Program-made: the position numbers and the translations under genes | Shown here: positions 10,653 to 22,213 of the stretch, one piece after another | Position numbering within the stretch: the first letter of the stretch is position 1 | Layout: every line of letters begins with the position of its first letter | Notes under the pieces: generated by a model | Seen by the model: the letters and a program-made list of their open reading frames with translations, nothing else | What the model was told of the DNA's origin: nothing | Database searches by the model: none | From: Paraconiothyrium sp. Pb-2020 | Taxonomy: Eukaryota; Ascomycota; Dothideomycetes; Pleosporales; Didymosphaeriaceae | Direction of reading: 5' to 3' | NCBI GenBank assembly: GCA_022419385.1 | Contig: JAJUBI010000003.1 | Span: 2,294,001 to 2,358,000, forward strand | DNA: 64,000 nt

Positions 10653-11581
10653 TCACCTCTCCACCAGATCTGCAACTCCCAACTGCCTGCCCACCTTGAC
10701 CAGCCTCTTCTTCTCCTTCTCGGGCTCACCCTTCTCATCACCTACCGCATCGCCCTCGTCTTTGCCGATGCTCTCCTCACCATCCTCCTTCAACCTCAGT
10801 TCCGCCTTTATATCGCCCAAGTCCATGCGCATACTGTACGCATTTTCTCCATCTGCGTAGTACTTCTCCTCAATCTTGTCTACCTTGAAGCCTAGCGTGT
10901 CCCTGTAAAGATGTAGCGCGGCCTGGTTTGACACGCGCACATGCAGAGAGACGTAGTGCGCGGCAAAGGTTTCTGCCATGGCGCGCTGAGACTGGCGCAT
11001 CAGCTTCTCGGCCAATCCAAGGCGCCTGTGCGTACGCATTACGGAGAGGGAGGTGATGTGACCGTGGGGAATGCCGTCAGCGGGGTCTTCCTCCATCTTG
11101 GCGAGAACGTAGCCAACGATCTTTGGGGGATCGTAAGGGGTTTTCGGAGGACGAGAGACCTATGGTCGTTAGCGATGTGCACGATTCGGTCCTGTGTAAA
11201 GGTAAAGGTGAAGGTGAAGGTAAAGAGCGATGATCGGTGCTACAATGATATTCATGTTGCGGGAATATATATTATGTAGTTCGACACGTCCCACAGCACT
11301 TCGCCAGACGCCGCCCCGAAGACTCATCTGCTTCATGCTCTAATTTCGCGGCATCAAGGACCACGATGCCTAAAGACAAAGCCCACGTAGGATCCTTAAT
11401 CACAAGCGGCATACGGGATAGCAGGCGAAATGCAACTCACATCAACAGCCACATAGCTCAACTGCGGCCAACTCATCGCATGGTACAAGTAGTACTTGCA
11501 GAAGTAGTTCTCCGGCAGATTCGTGATGTTCGCCAGCTGCACGTGCGGGATGTCGTCTGGCCTTAACACACGAATATCCAT
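10653..11581 (-). CDS. ARD1: N-alpha-acetyltransferase catalytic subunit NatA (NAA10/ARD1)
   Basis: Catalytic subunit of the ribosome-associated NatA complex, acting with NAA15/NAT1 to acetylate N-termini after Met removal. Exon 1 (11581-11441) encodes MDIRVLRPDDIPHVQLANI and LPENYFCKYYLYHAMSWP, near-signature sequence for ARD1. A 281-bp intron (11160-11440, GTGAGT...CATAG) follows. Exon 2 (11159-10653) encodes SRPPKTPYDPPKIVGYVLAKM, the GNAT acetyl-CoA loop RTHRRLGLAEKLM (RxxGxA) and ALHLYRDTLGFKV. The C-terminus is an acidic/basic low-complexity tail. Total 215 aa, normal for the family. The intron is unusually long for this window and contains a GGTRAA repeat. Confidence 0.95.
11201..11224. 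repeat. Short GGTRAA tandem repeat inside the NAA10 intron
   Basis: Four consecutive 6-bp units (GGTAAA, GGTGAA, GGTGAA, GGTAAA). Purine-rich on the plus strand, pyrimidine-rich on the transcribed sense of NAA10. Confidence 0.8.
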
Positions 11582-13047
11582 TCTGCCTAGCTCTTCTACC
11601 CCGATCTAGAGGTTCGGATTCAAGAAAGCCTTGTTCGGTCGTTCCAAAGTATTTCGAGTGATTTCGTCGAAATAATGGCGCTGAGAAGGTGTATATGGTG
11701 GTCTGGCGCGTTTTGGTGGCCGCAATCGGTTGTGGATGCAGCTTTCGAGAGAAAATGTGGCTCGTGCAGGCTGTGGGGTGCTCGGTGGGCCAATTAGGTA
11801 AGAGCACCTCTAGCGTGGTTGGTTGGGCGCTAGCCGTGTTCGACTTCCTCTCGTCAACTGCTTAGAGATGTTCTCTTTCAGCACTTTCCTGGCGTGATGT
11901 TAGGCACCTTTTGTAGGACTAGCTTTCATATACTTCATTGGTTTTTGGCTAAGTAGTACTGCCTTATACGACTAGCATGTGTCACTGATCGGGGACGCTG
12001 GAAGAGCTCCCGCCCACGACGGTTGTCCTCTCTCCGAGTCTCTCATCTCGAAGTACTCCCCAGGGGTCTTTAGAGGATCTCGAGCCTTCTACGTCTGTGT
12101 CCATAAGCTATAACTGTAGCTGTTTCGCTGCGTAATACCTTCCCCTGAAGCGGTCACTGCATCTATCGCAATATGTCCACATAACTCATGCCATCTCACC
12201 CGGGCATGGTTGGGGTGGGTCCAATGCTAATCTCAACTTCAACCACTGCAGCTGTAATCTATGATCTTCATCAGATACATGAGTAGGAAGTTCAGGAACT
12301 CGCTTCCCCAACTTAGACTTCAGTTCCGGGAATTTGTAGCTCTTAATTATGTGCTTATGTATGTGTATAGTCTTTGCTGTCTTGCCTTTTCAACCGTGAT
12401 TATAGCGAACAACAGACTTTGTCAGACGCCTGAGAATAGTATCTAACATCATCCTAATCCCTAGCGGCTAAAGTCGTGTGAATTCGTAAAAGGCCTAAAT
12501 AAGGAGTCCAACAGTCCAGCTGACACCCTGACACCTTGAACTTTTTTTTTGGAAACTGCAGCTGATAATACGCACTCGGAGCTCACCGGCTTCCATCCGA
12601 ACCTCTAATCGCAGACTCAATATGTTAGTCCTCAAAGGTATGACTGTGTTCAGTGTAGAAAGGGAGCAATCGACATAAGCCCTGCAATCAGAAAGCGCAG
12701 ACTGGCTACCTTGATAGGAAGTTTGCCTCCCCCATCGAAGAGTTTAATTTCGCCTTGCTACCTGTTTCCTCCATGCAGCTACGTTTTCTTTGCCTGCCCC
12801 TCTTCCATTCCCTCTGTGGCATCGATAAGACTGGACTTCACTGTAAAACTGCATATGCCCACGATTCAAGACTCGATCGATTACAGCTCGCTCGCTCACT
12901 CATTCACTAGAGGAAGCAACTCGCTGGGAACGCTAGCTCTACAAACAGATGCAGAAGAGAACAAAACAACGCCATGGACAATGCACACCCGGATATCATG
13001 CTATCGTGTCATAACCATCATCACAAATGCTTCGATAGGAAAAGCGC
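11582..13047. other. Intergenic, no gene seen
   Basis: About 1.5 kb holding the NAA10 promoter and the 3' flank of the next minus-strand gene. Only short ORFs without recognisable motifs. A T-run of about nine lies at 12542-12550. Confidence 0.55.
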
Positions 13048-14693
13048 TCACATCAGCCCTCCAAGCACCACTTTACCAACGCCACCAACTTCCGCGCGCA
13101 CACCACTGCGGCAACCTTCTTCAAACTCCCTTACCACACCTGCCAGTATGACTTTCCGCACCTTCGCATCTGCCTTGTTGAACAGTTCCCCCACCGTGCT
13201 AGGCACGCCGCCACCCGCAAGCACGATGCTTTCAGGCGTGCTCAAGAGATTTAGAATTTTCGTGTAGCAGTCGATCAAGACATCGCAAAGCGTCGCAAAC
13301 GTGCTGAAGAAATCTGGATCGAAAGGAAGACTCGGCGTCTGGAGATACAAGTACGACTCATTCGGCAACAGTAGATCGTTTTCCGGCGGCGAATCCATAC
13401 CCGCTGACGGCTCGTTGGAATTCAGGCCGGTGAAGTCTATGCCAGCAGCGGAGCTACTGCGCCGGCCCTTTCCGCCTACGCTGGCATTCACCCGCTTGAA
13501 CATCTGCATGCCTGGTATCCTTCCTCTGCCGAGACTGGCAGGTGCAGAACCGTCCGCTGGGTGTATACTTTGGTATTGTTCGAATTCCATAAGGAGAGAC
13601 AGGAGGGCTTTGAGGTAGTCGGTGGGATTTGAGGAGTTGAGGTCGAGAATGGTGGGAAGGGAGAAGCCCAGGAGGAGGTTGTGCGTTGCGCGGCGAGCGA
13701 GGTTGCGGGGTGTGAAAGAGGGGAGGCGCGTGAGGTCTGGGCGGGAGAAGAGCAGCGTGTTGAACCAGTATATGCGGCCCTCATGTCTAAAGACTGTTAA
13801 TTAACTATGAATCTAGTCGGGTGGGGGGCAGCGTACGCTTTCCGAAGGTAATCTAATGTTGAGATTCGTTTGGAAGCCATCTCCTGTATATGCTGGAAGA
13901 TAACGTTCGGATTTGCGCCCGTTGGTAGCGGTATGGGCGCCGCAGGGCCTAATCCTCCGGCATTGTAGTTCATAGTGCTGCCTCCATACGTTCCGGTGTC
14001 CTGGCGTCGCAAGGGCGGAGGGTCATTGTTATTTGACGGAAACCTCGCGCGACCAAAGGGCGTCTTCGGCTTGTCCACAGCTGACAGCGGCTCCTTGTCG
14101 TACCCCTGCCTGGCACCCGCCCCCACGGCAGTGTCTGGCCTTACATTCTCTGCCGAACGTTGCTTAGTACTGCGTGAGAAGGTTGATATCGACAAGGCCG
14201 GGCGTGAGCGACGGCGCGCGGCATTGATAGGCTGGGAGGAAGGTTTCTCGGGGGACAAGGAGGTGGCCAGATTGGCGGAGGGCGTCCTCTTGTGCGAGGA
14301 CGTGCGCGACGTGGAAGCGTTGCTCGTGGTGCCGCTTGAGTCGTTTGTCCGCAGGCTCGCACTTCGTGACCGCTGCAGGGTCGTGCCAATGTCTCCTAGT
14401 GTCGACGAGATGCTATGGCGCGATGCGTGCTTGCGGCGGGGCGGCGTCGAAGGGGGCTTCGGCGGGAACTCGTATTGGCTGGGGAGCAGGGCATCAGCGT
14501 CGCCGATGGGGGACACGGGCGGGAGATTGATGGAAGGCGGCGAGGCGGCGGTGCGCGTGGGCGGCGGCAGGTGGGATGCGGTGGGCGTCTTTGGAGGGTT
14601 GTGCTTGTGTCTGCCGCCGAAAAAGGAGGGTCTGCGCGAGAAGATGCTCTGCTGGAGCGTGGCAGGCACGCCTGGGAGCGGCTCTTCGGCCAT
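13048..14693 (-). CDS. Conserved fungal protein of unknown function
   Basis: Two exons, 14693-13837 and 13786-13048, joined by a 50-bp intron (GTACGC...CTTTAG) that splits an Ala codon; 531 aa. The N-terminal ~250 residues are Ser/Pro/Arg-rich and probably disordered (SIFSRRPSFFGGRHKHNPPK at the start). The ordered part starts at about residue 265 with HIQEMASKRISTLDYLRKA and continues across the splice with HEGRIYWFNTLLFSRPDL, then RRATHNLLLGFSLPTILDL and DYLKALLSLLMEFEQY. The C-terminal half is mostly helical with Leu-rich stretches (TFATLCDVLIDCYTKILNLL) and a Gly/Val-rich end. The region spanning the splice looks strongly conserved, but I cannot name the family. It is divergent from ECT1. 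Confidence 0.85.
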
Positions 14694-15233
14694 GGTATTA
14701 GACGGTGCGCTTAAGCTTCCTGCGTCCCTCTAGACCCGGGCGGTGGGAGACGATCAGGGGCTAATGCTAGATGTTGGGTACCGGCGACGGCACCATCGAC
14801 CGCAGGCAGTGCGGCGGGGAGACAATGCAGGCGGTGGGTTCTGGAGAGCGCGGAGAGGAGGTGTGCGACCGCGCGAGGCCGACGTGATGGCCAGCCTGCA
14901 CAGGGAGCCGTCGGACTTGTCGAGGGACTACGAGTACGCAGGACACGCCCCCCCGCGCGCGACTGTAGGCGCTACTACGGGCGACGGGCGGCTTCAGGGA
15001 CAGCCGTGGCCCTAGACGGCTGCAGGAACAAGCGCTGAGCGGCCTGCGACGACGGCTTGGGACCCTGCGCCTGACGCTCCTCACAGGCTGTCCGCACGCA
15101 TTACGTTTCTCGCCGGGCGCCATACGATACCAAGACATTCATCTCCACGTGCAATCGCTAGCTCCGGCGCTCAGGCACGTCGCCGCGACCTCGCAGTCCT
15201 GCTGTCCGACATACCCCGCAGACCGCCCCCGCC
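14694..15233. promoter_or_regulatory. GC-rich divergent upstream region of the unknown protein and ECT1
   Basis: About 540 bp between two divergent starts. Both strands carry long open frames because of high GC, with no protein-like motif. The ECT1 frame stays open upstream to a stop at 14966-14968 without any ATG. Confidence 0.5.
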
Positions 15234-16910
15234 ATGATACGCAGGCAGAGCGCAAAGGTCCACAGCCCCAGACTCTCTCGCCGCATCCTCTTTCTGACCA
15301 AGACGCGCAGGGTGAATGGATTCCCTCCGAGGGGCAGTGGCCCGTGGGCCCGCAGGAAGACGTCGACGTCGACAAGGCCCGCATATGGGTTGACGGCTGC
15401 TTCGACTTCAGCCACCATGGTGCGCGAACTGCTCCTACAACCCTACACTTTGCTCACTTCGTCCTAGGCCATGCGGGTGCCATGCTGCAGGCCCGCCAAC
15501 TGGGCAGTGAACTCCTTGTCGGTGTCCACTCGGACGAAGCCATCCTCGAGAACAAGGGCCCCACGGTCATGCGTCTGGACGAGCGGTACACTCGCCTCGT
15601 ACACGAGGGGGATGCTCTCTTTGCTGACGCTTGCATAGCATGACAGCCGTCGAAGCCTGCCGCTGGGCCACGCGTGCCATACCCAACGCGCCCTACGTCA
15701 CCTCGCTCCCCTGGATCTCCCACTACGGCTGCTGGTACGTCGTCCACGGCGACGACATCACCTCCGACAGCAGCGGCCAAGACTGCTACCGCTATGTCAA
15801 GGCAGCCGGGCGTTTCAAGGTCGTCAAGCGGACGCCAGGAATCTCAACAACAGACTTGGTGGGCCGCATGCTGCTTTGCACCAAGGCACACTTCATCCAA
15901 TCGTTGGAGAAGAGGCTTGCTGGCGAGGAAGGACCTGGCGGTGACAGTGAGCGTAAAGAGACAGGAGAGGCGATGCTGCAGCGGATCAAGGACTACGCGA
16001 CGGATGCGACAGGTCTTGCGCCGGGATGTGATGTATGGTACTGGCATGCTTCACGGCCGGCCAAGTACCGACGCACGACACAGAGCTCGTCTGCAGATCC
16101 CCAGCGGCCGGGCGCAGCTCGTGTTGACTCAAATCTAAACTCACACCATCAACCCGTCAAGGAAGAGAAGGGGAAATTTCGCCAACTCGTAGAAGGAAAG
16201 GGCGTGCGACCAGGCCAGAGAATTGTATACGTCGATGGTGGTTGGGATCTATTTTCCTCGGGACACATCGAGTTTCTGCGCATCGTAGCCCAGACAGAAG
16301 AAGATGCTGCTAAGCAACGAGGATGGTATTCCGATGAGGCGCGCCAGCAGCGCATGGATGATCACGGAGGCGATTACGGCCCCCTCTTCCTCATTGCTGG
16401 TATTCACGACGACGAAGTCATCAATCACTGGAAAGGCATCAATTACCCAATTATGAACATCTTCGAGCGCGGACTGTGTGTTCTGCAGTGCAAGGTACGT
16501 ACCCAGTCACTCATTTCCCCTTCCGAAGCTGGATGAAACTAAGAGCAATGCAGTATATAGATGCTGTCGTCTTCGGCTCGCCGTTTTCGCTCTCGAAAGC
16601 CTTCCTATCTACCATGCCCTACGGAACGCCTACCGCTGTCTACCACGGGATAACATCCTTCATGCCTCTTAACTACGATCCATATGCTCCGGCCAAACAT
16701 CTCAAGATATACCAAGAAATCGCAAACCACAACTTCCAGAACGTCAATGCTGGCGAGATTGTACAGAGGATCATGAAGAGCAGGGCGGCGTACGAAGAGA
16801 GACAGCGTATCAAGGGCGAGAAGGGCGTCACTGAGGAGGCGGAGAAGCGCAGACAAGAGTTGGAGAGGGAGCAGAGGAGAAGAGAAGTTGAAAGTCAGTT
16901 CGGGCTATAG
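15234..16910 (+). CDS. ECT1: Ethanolamine-phosphate cytidylyltransferase
   Basis: Makes CDP-ethanolamine from CTP and phosphoethanolamine in the Kennedy pathway to phosphatidylethanolamine. Two cytidylyltransferase domains. The first has WVDGCFDFSHHGHAGAML (HxGH), GVHSDEAI, HYGCWYVVHGDDIT and RTPGISTTDLVGRML. The second has YVDGGWDLFSSGHIEFLR, IAGIHDDEVINHWKG and FGSPFSLSKAF. Proposed exons: 15234-15257, 15311-15419, 15468-15585, 15639-16494, 16554-16910 (487 aa). The 48-bp intron 15420-15467 is in frame and stopless and interrupts the HxGH codons. The intron 15586-15638 gives LDERMTAVEACRW. The start is uncertain: the frame of GPQEDV contains no ATG upstream, so I propose ATG 15234 plus a 53-bp intron 15258-15310 (weak GTCCAC donor, good TTTCTGACC branch and CGCAG acceptor). 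The C-terminus is a charged coiled-coil-like tail. Confidence 0.9.
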
Positions 16911-17929
16911 ATCACGAAAGCGATTTGGAACGCAAGGAAAAGTTCGCAAAGGGACACCCGATCAAAGGAAGTCGACGGGCATTCAGCCGTTACATCAACC
17001 TGGCGCATCGGAACGAGATCGAAAATACGAAGATGCTGCAGCACCTTTAGCGAGAGGACTGAGGCGTTCAACAACGTCCCCCCATGACTTCCGAGTCAAG
17101 CGCGGATGTTTTCGACTATGCAGAGGCCTACTACACTAACTATATGCGCTCTTAAGTCCATCACACACAATCGTGGAATGACTATTTCATACTTGAAGTA
17201 TTTGGGGAAGGGCTGATGCCGATGCTGATTGCTAATCTTGAAAGTGATCATTACATACACATCACTTCGACCAGGCGCTCTATCTGAAGCGTCTAGCACG
17301 ATGTCTTCTTCCAGGCTGCACATCATTGGTGATAACAACGCCCCCTTCCAGTGCAAGGTAGCTCTGACTTAATCGATGGACTTCATCTTATCTTAGGCCA
17401 AACGGAACTTCAGCTGCCGTTGCGCTCGTGCTAACGAGAGTGACACAGAACCAACAACGTAGCAGCCTAGCTAATTTGTATAGATGACCGTTCAGCGCCT
17501 TGGAAGCTTCGGCAGATCACGTTCGGCAAATACAAGGTTCGGCACTCATCTGATTACGAGCCTATCATTGCACTTGGACTTGGGCTTGCCGTCCGATATT
17601 ACACTGCTCCTGACGTATCAATTCCCCAGATCCACGTTGACGATCCAGGCTGAAATGCGGGGCGAAGCTTCACCCGCACTCTGTTTATACAATATCCTAA
17701 TATCCGGCATCACGGCATCCCAGCAATACTCCCAACATCAAGTTTTCGAATCCCGAGCGGCGAGAAGCGTGGCAATTACATAGCCTCACTTCACTTGGCT
17801 TCGCTGCACGCTGCTGAGCCGAAGCTTTCCTATTAAGCTTTGTGTGCCCCTCCTTGGCATCGCTTCCTGTCTCTACTTCAGAGACGTTTCTTTGTAGGCT
17901 AGGGTTTGATCAAAGCCACGACTTTGAAA
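16911..17929. other. Intergenic, no gene seen
   Basis: About 1 kb between two plus-strand genes, including the promoter of the DUF1996 gene. No conserved ORF. Confidence 0.55.
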
Positions 17930-19261
17930 ATGAGGTGGTCTGCCTTCGCTTTGGTCGTGCTGCTCAAGCAGTCGCAGGCCGCGCTTCGCTTTGGATGCGG
18001 TACTGTGACTATTCAGAGACTCGACCCTGTCGTTCAACCTGGCGTCTCACCTTCCGCACATCTACACCAGGTACGATATCCTCTCCATTATCTATCTTCA
18101 GACCACCTCTTCCCATGCTGACCCCAAGAAAGGTCGTCGGCGGCAACGCATTTAGCCCCAACATGACCGGCGACATTGGCAATCAGGGTACCTGCACTAC
18201 ATGCACCTTCAGTGAAGACTTCAGCAACTATTGGACCGCAGTGCTGTTCTTCAAGCATACGAACGGCAGCTACAAGCGCGTCAAAATCATGGAGAACGAC
18301 GCTCTGCCCGCTGGTATCAACGGTGGCATGACCATTTACTACACCCAACAGGACTTCAACTCCAACGGGAACAAGAAGATTACTGCGTTCCCGCCCGTAC
18401 GTGGATCCTCTCCTTCTGCATATATGTAAGAGGTTCTCGGGATGAAGAGGTGCTAACGACATATACAGGGATTTCGCATGACTGTCGGCAGCCCCACGCA
18501 AGGTAAAGACGGTCTAACAAAGCACAAAGGCCTCCGCTTCACCTGCCTCGATACAAAGTCGACTCGCTTCCCCGAGATTGACGACTTTCCCAAGAAGCCT
18601 TGCAAGGGCGGAATCATGACCGAGCATCATTTTCCAGCTTGTTGGGATGGAAAAAACCTTGATTCTCCCGATCATCAGGGTAAACATCTCCTCCAGGGAC
18701 AAGGAAACAATAACGGGAGTGGGAGTATAGGCTGACACGAGATAGCGCACATGTACGACACTCAACCCACAGGCTTTGCAGCAGGGGCTGCGTGCCCTTC
18801 AAGCCACCCAGTGAGAGTGCCGCAGCTTGCGTATGAGACGCTTTGGGTTCGTTTGCCTCTATCCCTCACACTTTGCAGCCTAACAGTGTACCAGGATACC
18901 GCCGAGTTCAAAGACATGTGGCCTACAGACGGCTCGAACCCTTTTGTCTTCAGCTACGGCGACCAAGAAGGGCACGCATACGGCACACACGCTGATTGTA
19001 AGTTGTCCACCCCCCTCCCTCCCTCCACTCATTTTTCTTGGTCTTGGGGACGCCAGCTCATCAAAGGGGACAGACATGTTCGGATGGAAAGGCGATGCCC
19101 TCCAGCGCGCCATGGATAGCAGCTGCATGTTCAACGCGTGCGAGAACGGCAAGCCGCTTAAGAGCCAGAATGTCGCGCAGATGAATGCCTGTAAGGCGAA
19201 GGAGATTGTGAATGAGAACCATGATGGGTGGTTGAAGGCTTTGCCGGGTATGACTGTTTAA
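17930..19261 (+). CDS. Secreted DUF1996 protein
   Basis: Six exons: 17930-18070, 18133-18396, 18469-18679, 18746-18846, 18895-18997, 19074-19261 (335 aa). The N-terminus MRWSAFALVVLLKQSQA is a signal peptide. The mature part shows the DUF1996 hallmarks: RFGCGTVTIQRLDPVVQPG, PSAHLHQ joined to VVGGNAF, CTTCTFSEDFSNYW, GFRMTVG, ACWDGKNLDSPDHQ joined to AHMYD, ACPSSHPVRVPQLAYETLW joined to DTAEF, and a YMFGWKGDALQRAMD end. All five introns agree in phase and recreate conserved residues; intron 4 (18847-18894, 48 bp) is in frame and stopless. DUF1996 proteins are extracellular and common in fungi. Their biochemical role is unclear, and they often accompany WSC domains, which are absent here. Confidence 0.92.
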
Positions 19262-20279
19262 CTCGCAATTTCCTGTATCACAATGTAGTAAGGCGCTTGA
19301 GGTTGCTAGACTGATTCGACGCTGGCGTGAGATTAGTAGGTTGCTGAATCCACTCGTTTTATTATAGTAATGCACACTCAGCATGTCTTCCATTGCGATG
19401 AAGAGACTGAAACCTAATCAGCGCTGTTCTGTACACCTTCATACGCACACGACATGTTCAAAGTAATGAATGCACAGTGTCCGAAGGTATAATTCGGACT
19501 TCCTGACAGTAGCGCCTCGCCCGCGTGGTCAGTAGTGATGGTCTATAATGAAGATCCAGATTCACGATATTATGTGCCAAGTTACCCTATGATATATTAT
19601 ACTAAGTACTGTTGAACGCCGTTATTCGCTGCAGAGCACACCTTGATACTAGTGAGAGAGCGTCTACTAGGAGTGCGAGTCTTTCCTTGGGTCGCCGTGA
19701 TGCACAGCGACGGACATTAGAGACTGAACTCAAATAGTGTCGGAGTTTTAACTCTGTGTCAGGACGGTAGACAATGAGCTGTAAGCTCAGTAGGGTAACT
19801 CGCTTTAATTAAATGTATGAAGCTGTAACCTGATAATATACGGCCGTATCTCATATTGCTGCAAGAGCCGATTCGGTTTTTTGTGTCGGCCATTGTGCAA
19901 CGTGACCTATTAGGCCCTTGACATTGTGTGCCTCCCCGAATATAGAAAAGATCAAACCAGGCACACCTTCTCAGGGATGGATTCAAACAATTGTTCAGAT
20001 GCCAGCCTCTGGCCATTAGATTAGTCGAGTCAGAGAAAAGAAACATCAAGCGTTTGGAGAGCAATACTGAGTTTGGACAAAGAAACGATCGTCAATGCGA
20101 CGATGACCTTATATTCAAAAGGTGGTATCTAACCATGACATTCATGTGTTATCATGCCAGCCATGCCATGCCCAAACGCCCAACCATGCTTTATGCAGGT
20201 AATCTAAACCAACTTTTTAATGACATGGTCAAGCCATGTTCCTCCCTTCGCCCCCAGCTATTCGACTTGGAATTATCCT
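19262..20279. other. Intergenic between convergent genes, no gene seen
   Basis: Only short ORFs without motifs; AT-richer than the flanking genes. Confidence 0.55.
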
Positions 20280-21502
20280 CTAAAACTCACAAGCCTTCTT
20301 AGCCATTGCCAATGCACCTTCAAATGTCTTGTTACCGCCGATGAAGCCAGCGGCATGCACGAAGACACCACCTGGAACACCCGACACTTCGGAAAGCTGC
20401 TCGTCACGGACGCCCTTCCATGGGTCAGGTAGGTCTTTGCGGTTCTGAAAGCCACCATTCTCTTTGCTGACGGCGCGGATGCGCCACTTGCTGTCTGGCT
20501 CCTTTGTTTCCGGGAAGAGGACATAGAGCACTTGCGGAGAGACACCTTCAGGGATTGGCGATTCCTTCTCGAGAGTGTAGAGGTGATCCGCCCAGGGCAT
20601 GCCATCGGGAAGGACCAAGATGCGGCCCTGAGGATCATACTGGAGACGTCCTTCGTATGCGAGCTTGACGGTATTGCGAGCGGGGAGCCAGGCAGTAGCA
20701 CGGTCGGTCAGCTCGATGATGAACTGCTCGCCGACGAACGCAGAGGCCTTTGCGAAACGGGCGTCTTCCTCTTGTTGCAACTGTTCCTTGCTCTTAGTCT
20801 CGTCATTAGCCTTGGAGGCGGCGTAGTTGTAGCGGTTGACCACGCTGGCAATGCTGAAGCCACGGTCTTCAAACTTCTTGGTGAGACCTGCAGCTTCCAC
20901 AGCCTTGGGGTCAAACGCATTCACGCCATTGTCATTGGCGTCAAAGGCTTCGATAAAGTCGGTATAGATCTTCTCGTAGAGGATGTCGAGGTCAGCGCCA
21001 CGTGGTAGACCAGTAACGACTGAGATGATATCCTTGCCAAAGTGCATGTATACAAGTCCGGCGGAGGATAGCTTGGTTGAGTGACCAGGGAAAGTGGTGG
21101 CGAATTCGCGCTGGTGGTGGTCGAAGTGCCTTGCGTTTTCGTCGTATGCGGCGCCTACGTCGACAACGGTGTGGCACGTCTTCAAGACGTCGGGGTCGCG
21201 GGTGCGAACGAGCGGCGAGTTGGCGTAGGCAGGAAGGAGACGGAGCATAGAGACGGCAAGCGCCTCGTCAGCATGAAAGTGGCCACTACAAGTAGCAGTC
21301 AGCGTTGCAGCTGCCACCGAATCGGGGAGACGTACCTGTGCGTGCCAATCAATGGGCCGTCCATCTTGAGCCTTTTGGCGGGGCTCTCTGTTGCCATTGA
21401 GCGTCGTAGAGAGAGAGGCGGTGGTCGCAAAGCGCAGCTGGGCAGGACTCGGGGCACTGTGGCGAGGCGGGCGCGGGTCAAGGTGGCTCTCAGCGCAGAC
21501 AT
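20280..21502 (-). CDS. MYG1: MYG1 family DHH-type exonuclease
   Basis: MYG1 is a 3'-5' RNA exonuclease found in mitochondria and nucleus/nucleolus, linked to mitochondrial and ribosomal RNA processing. Exon 1 (21502-21336) encodes an Arg/Leu-rich presequence (MSALRATLTRARLATVPRVL) consistent with mitochondrial import, then MATESPAKRLKMDGPLIGTH. A second in-frame Met could start a non-mitochondrial form. A 50-bp intron (21286-21335, GTACGT...TTGTAG) joins to SGHFHADEALAVSMLRLLP. Exon 2 (21285-20280) has DHH-type motifs VVDVGAAYD and HFDHHQREF, then SSAGLVYMHFG, DANDNGVNAF and the C-terminal MYG1 pattern ending KWRIRAVSKENGGFQNR and FVHAAGFIGG. Total 390 aa. It is divergent from ICE2. Confidence 0.95.
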
Positions 21503-22213
21503 GCACCGGCGGGAAGACTGGAGGTCGGAAAATCCACGGGCGGCAACACTGCAGCCAGATGTGGCGTCGGCTTGGATCGCCAGCGGCAGGCGCTATGCAG
21601 AATCAGGCAAGCGAGCTCTCCACCCACGCCATGTCGACACCAGAAACTTGTCCTTTTGAATTTCTGGCCCGCAGTTCGAGCGCTGCGAGGACCTGCGCAC
21701 GCCCGTGACACCTCTGCGACTTGCCTCTCTTTGTGAGTGATCCCGCCTGCAATCTCCACGTTGACCTCCAGCACCGGGCGCTCGTTGTGGTGCGGTGCAG
21801 CGATCCCGGCTCCCGCACGCGACATCATCCAGCGTTTTGAGCCAATCGTCCCTGCGTGCCTGTCGGGAAGCCTGGCGAGCAAGCTGCATGCCTTGAACCT
21901 CACCAAGGCCAGCTTCACTCGGTCGCCTGTGCCCAACACCACCTCCCGTCGCCCCCGCAGCCGTTCGACACGCGAGACCACTGTGGAGCTCTCGTTGACC
22001 GCCTTCTGACACGTGAAGATAGCCACACCGACCGCCAAGCACAAGCACGAGCAGTCGCCTGCTACCCGACACGGTACCTCCGCCTCGACCGACTCGGTCC
22101 ACGCCCGCCCGCCCTCACGGTGCCTCGCTCGACCGTCTCCGCACTCTTGCGCGCTGGCTGCGCGTCGCTCCCTTCTCAAGCTGCAGCACGAGCCTAGCGG
22201 AGAAGACGTGCAG
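21503..22213. promoter_or_regulatory. GC-rich divergent MYG1 / ICE2 promoter region
   Basis: About 710 bp. Long open frames on both strands, including a minus-strand 266-codon frame overlapping MYG1 exon 1, look like composition artefacts. The ICE2 frame is open upstream to 22013 but lacks membrane character there and is read as leader. Confidence 0.45.

Noticed and set aside
17741..17765. TTCGAATCC word resembling a tRNA B box
   Set aside because: No T-stem pairing and no A box or cloverleaf around it; similar words at 6071 and 59335 also fail.
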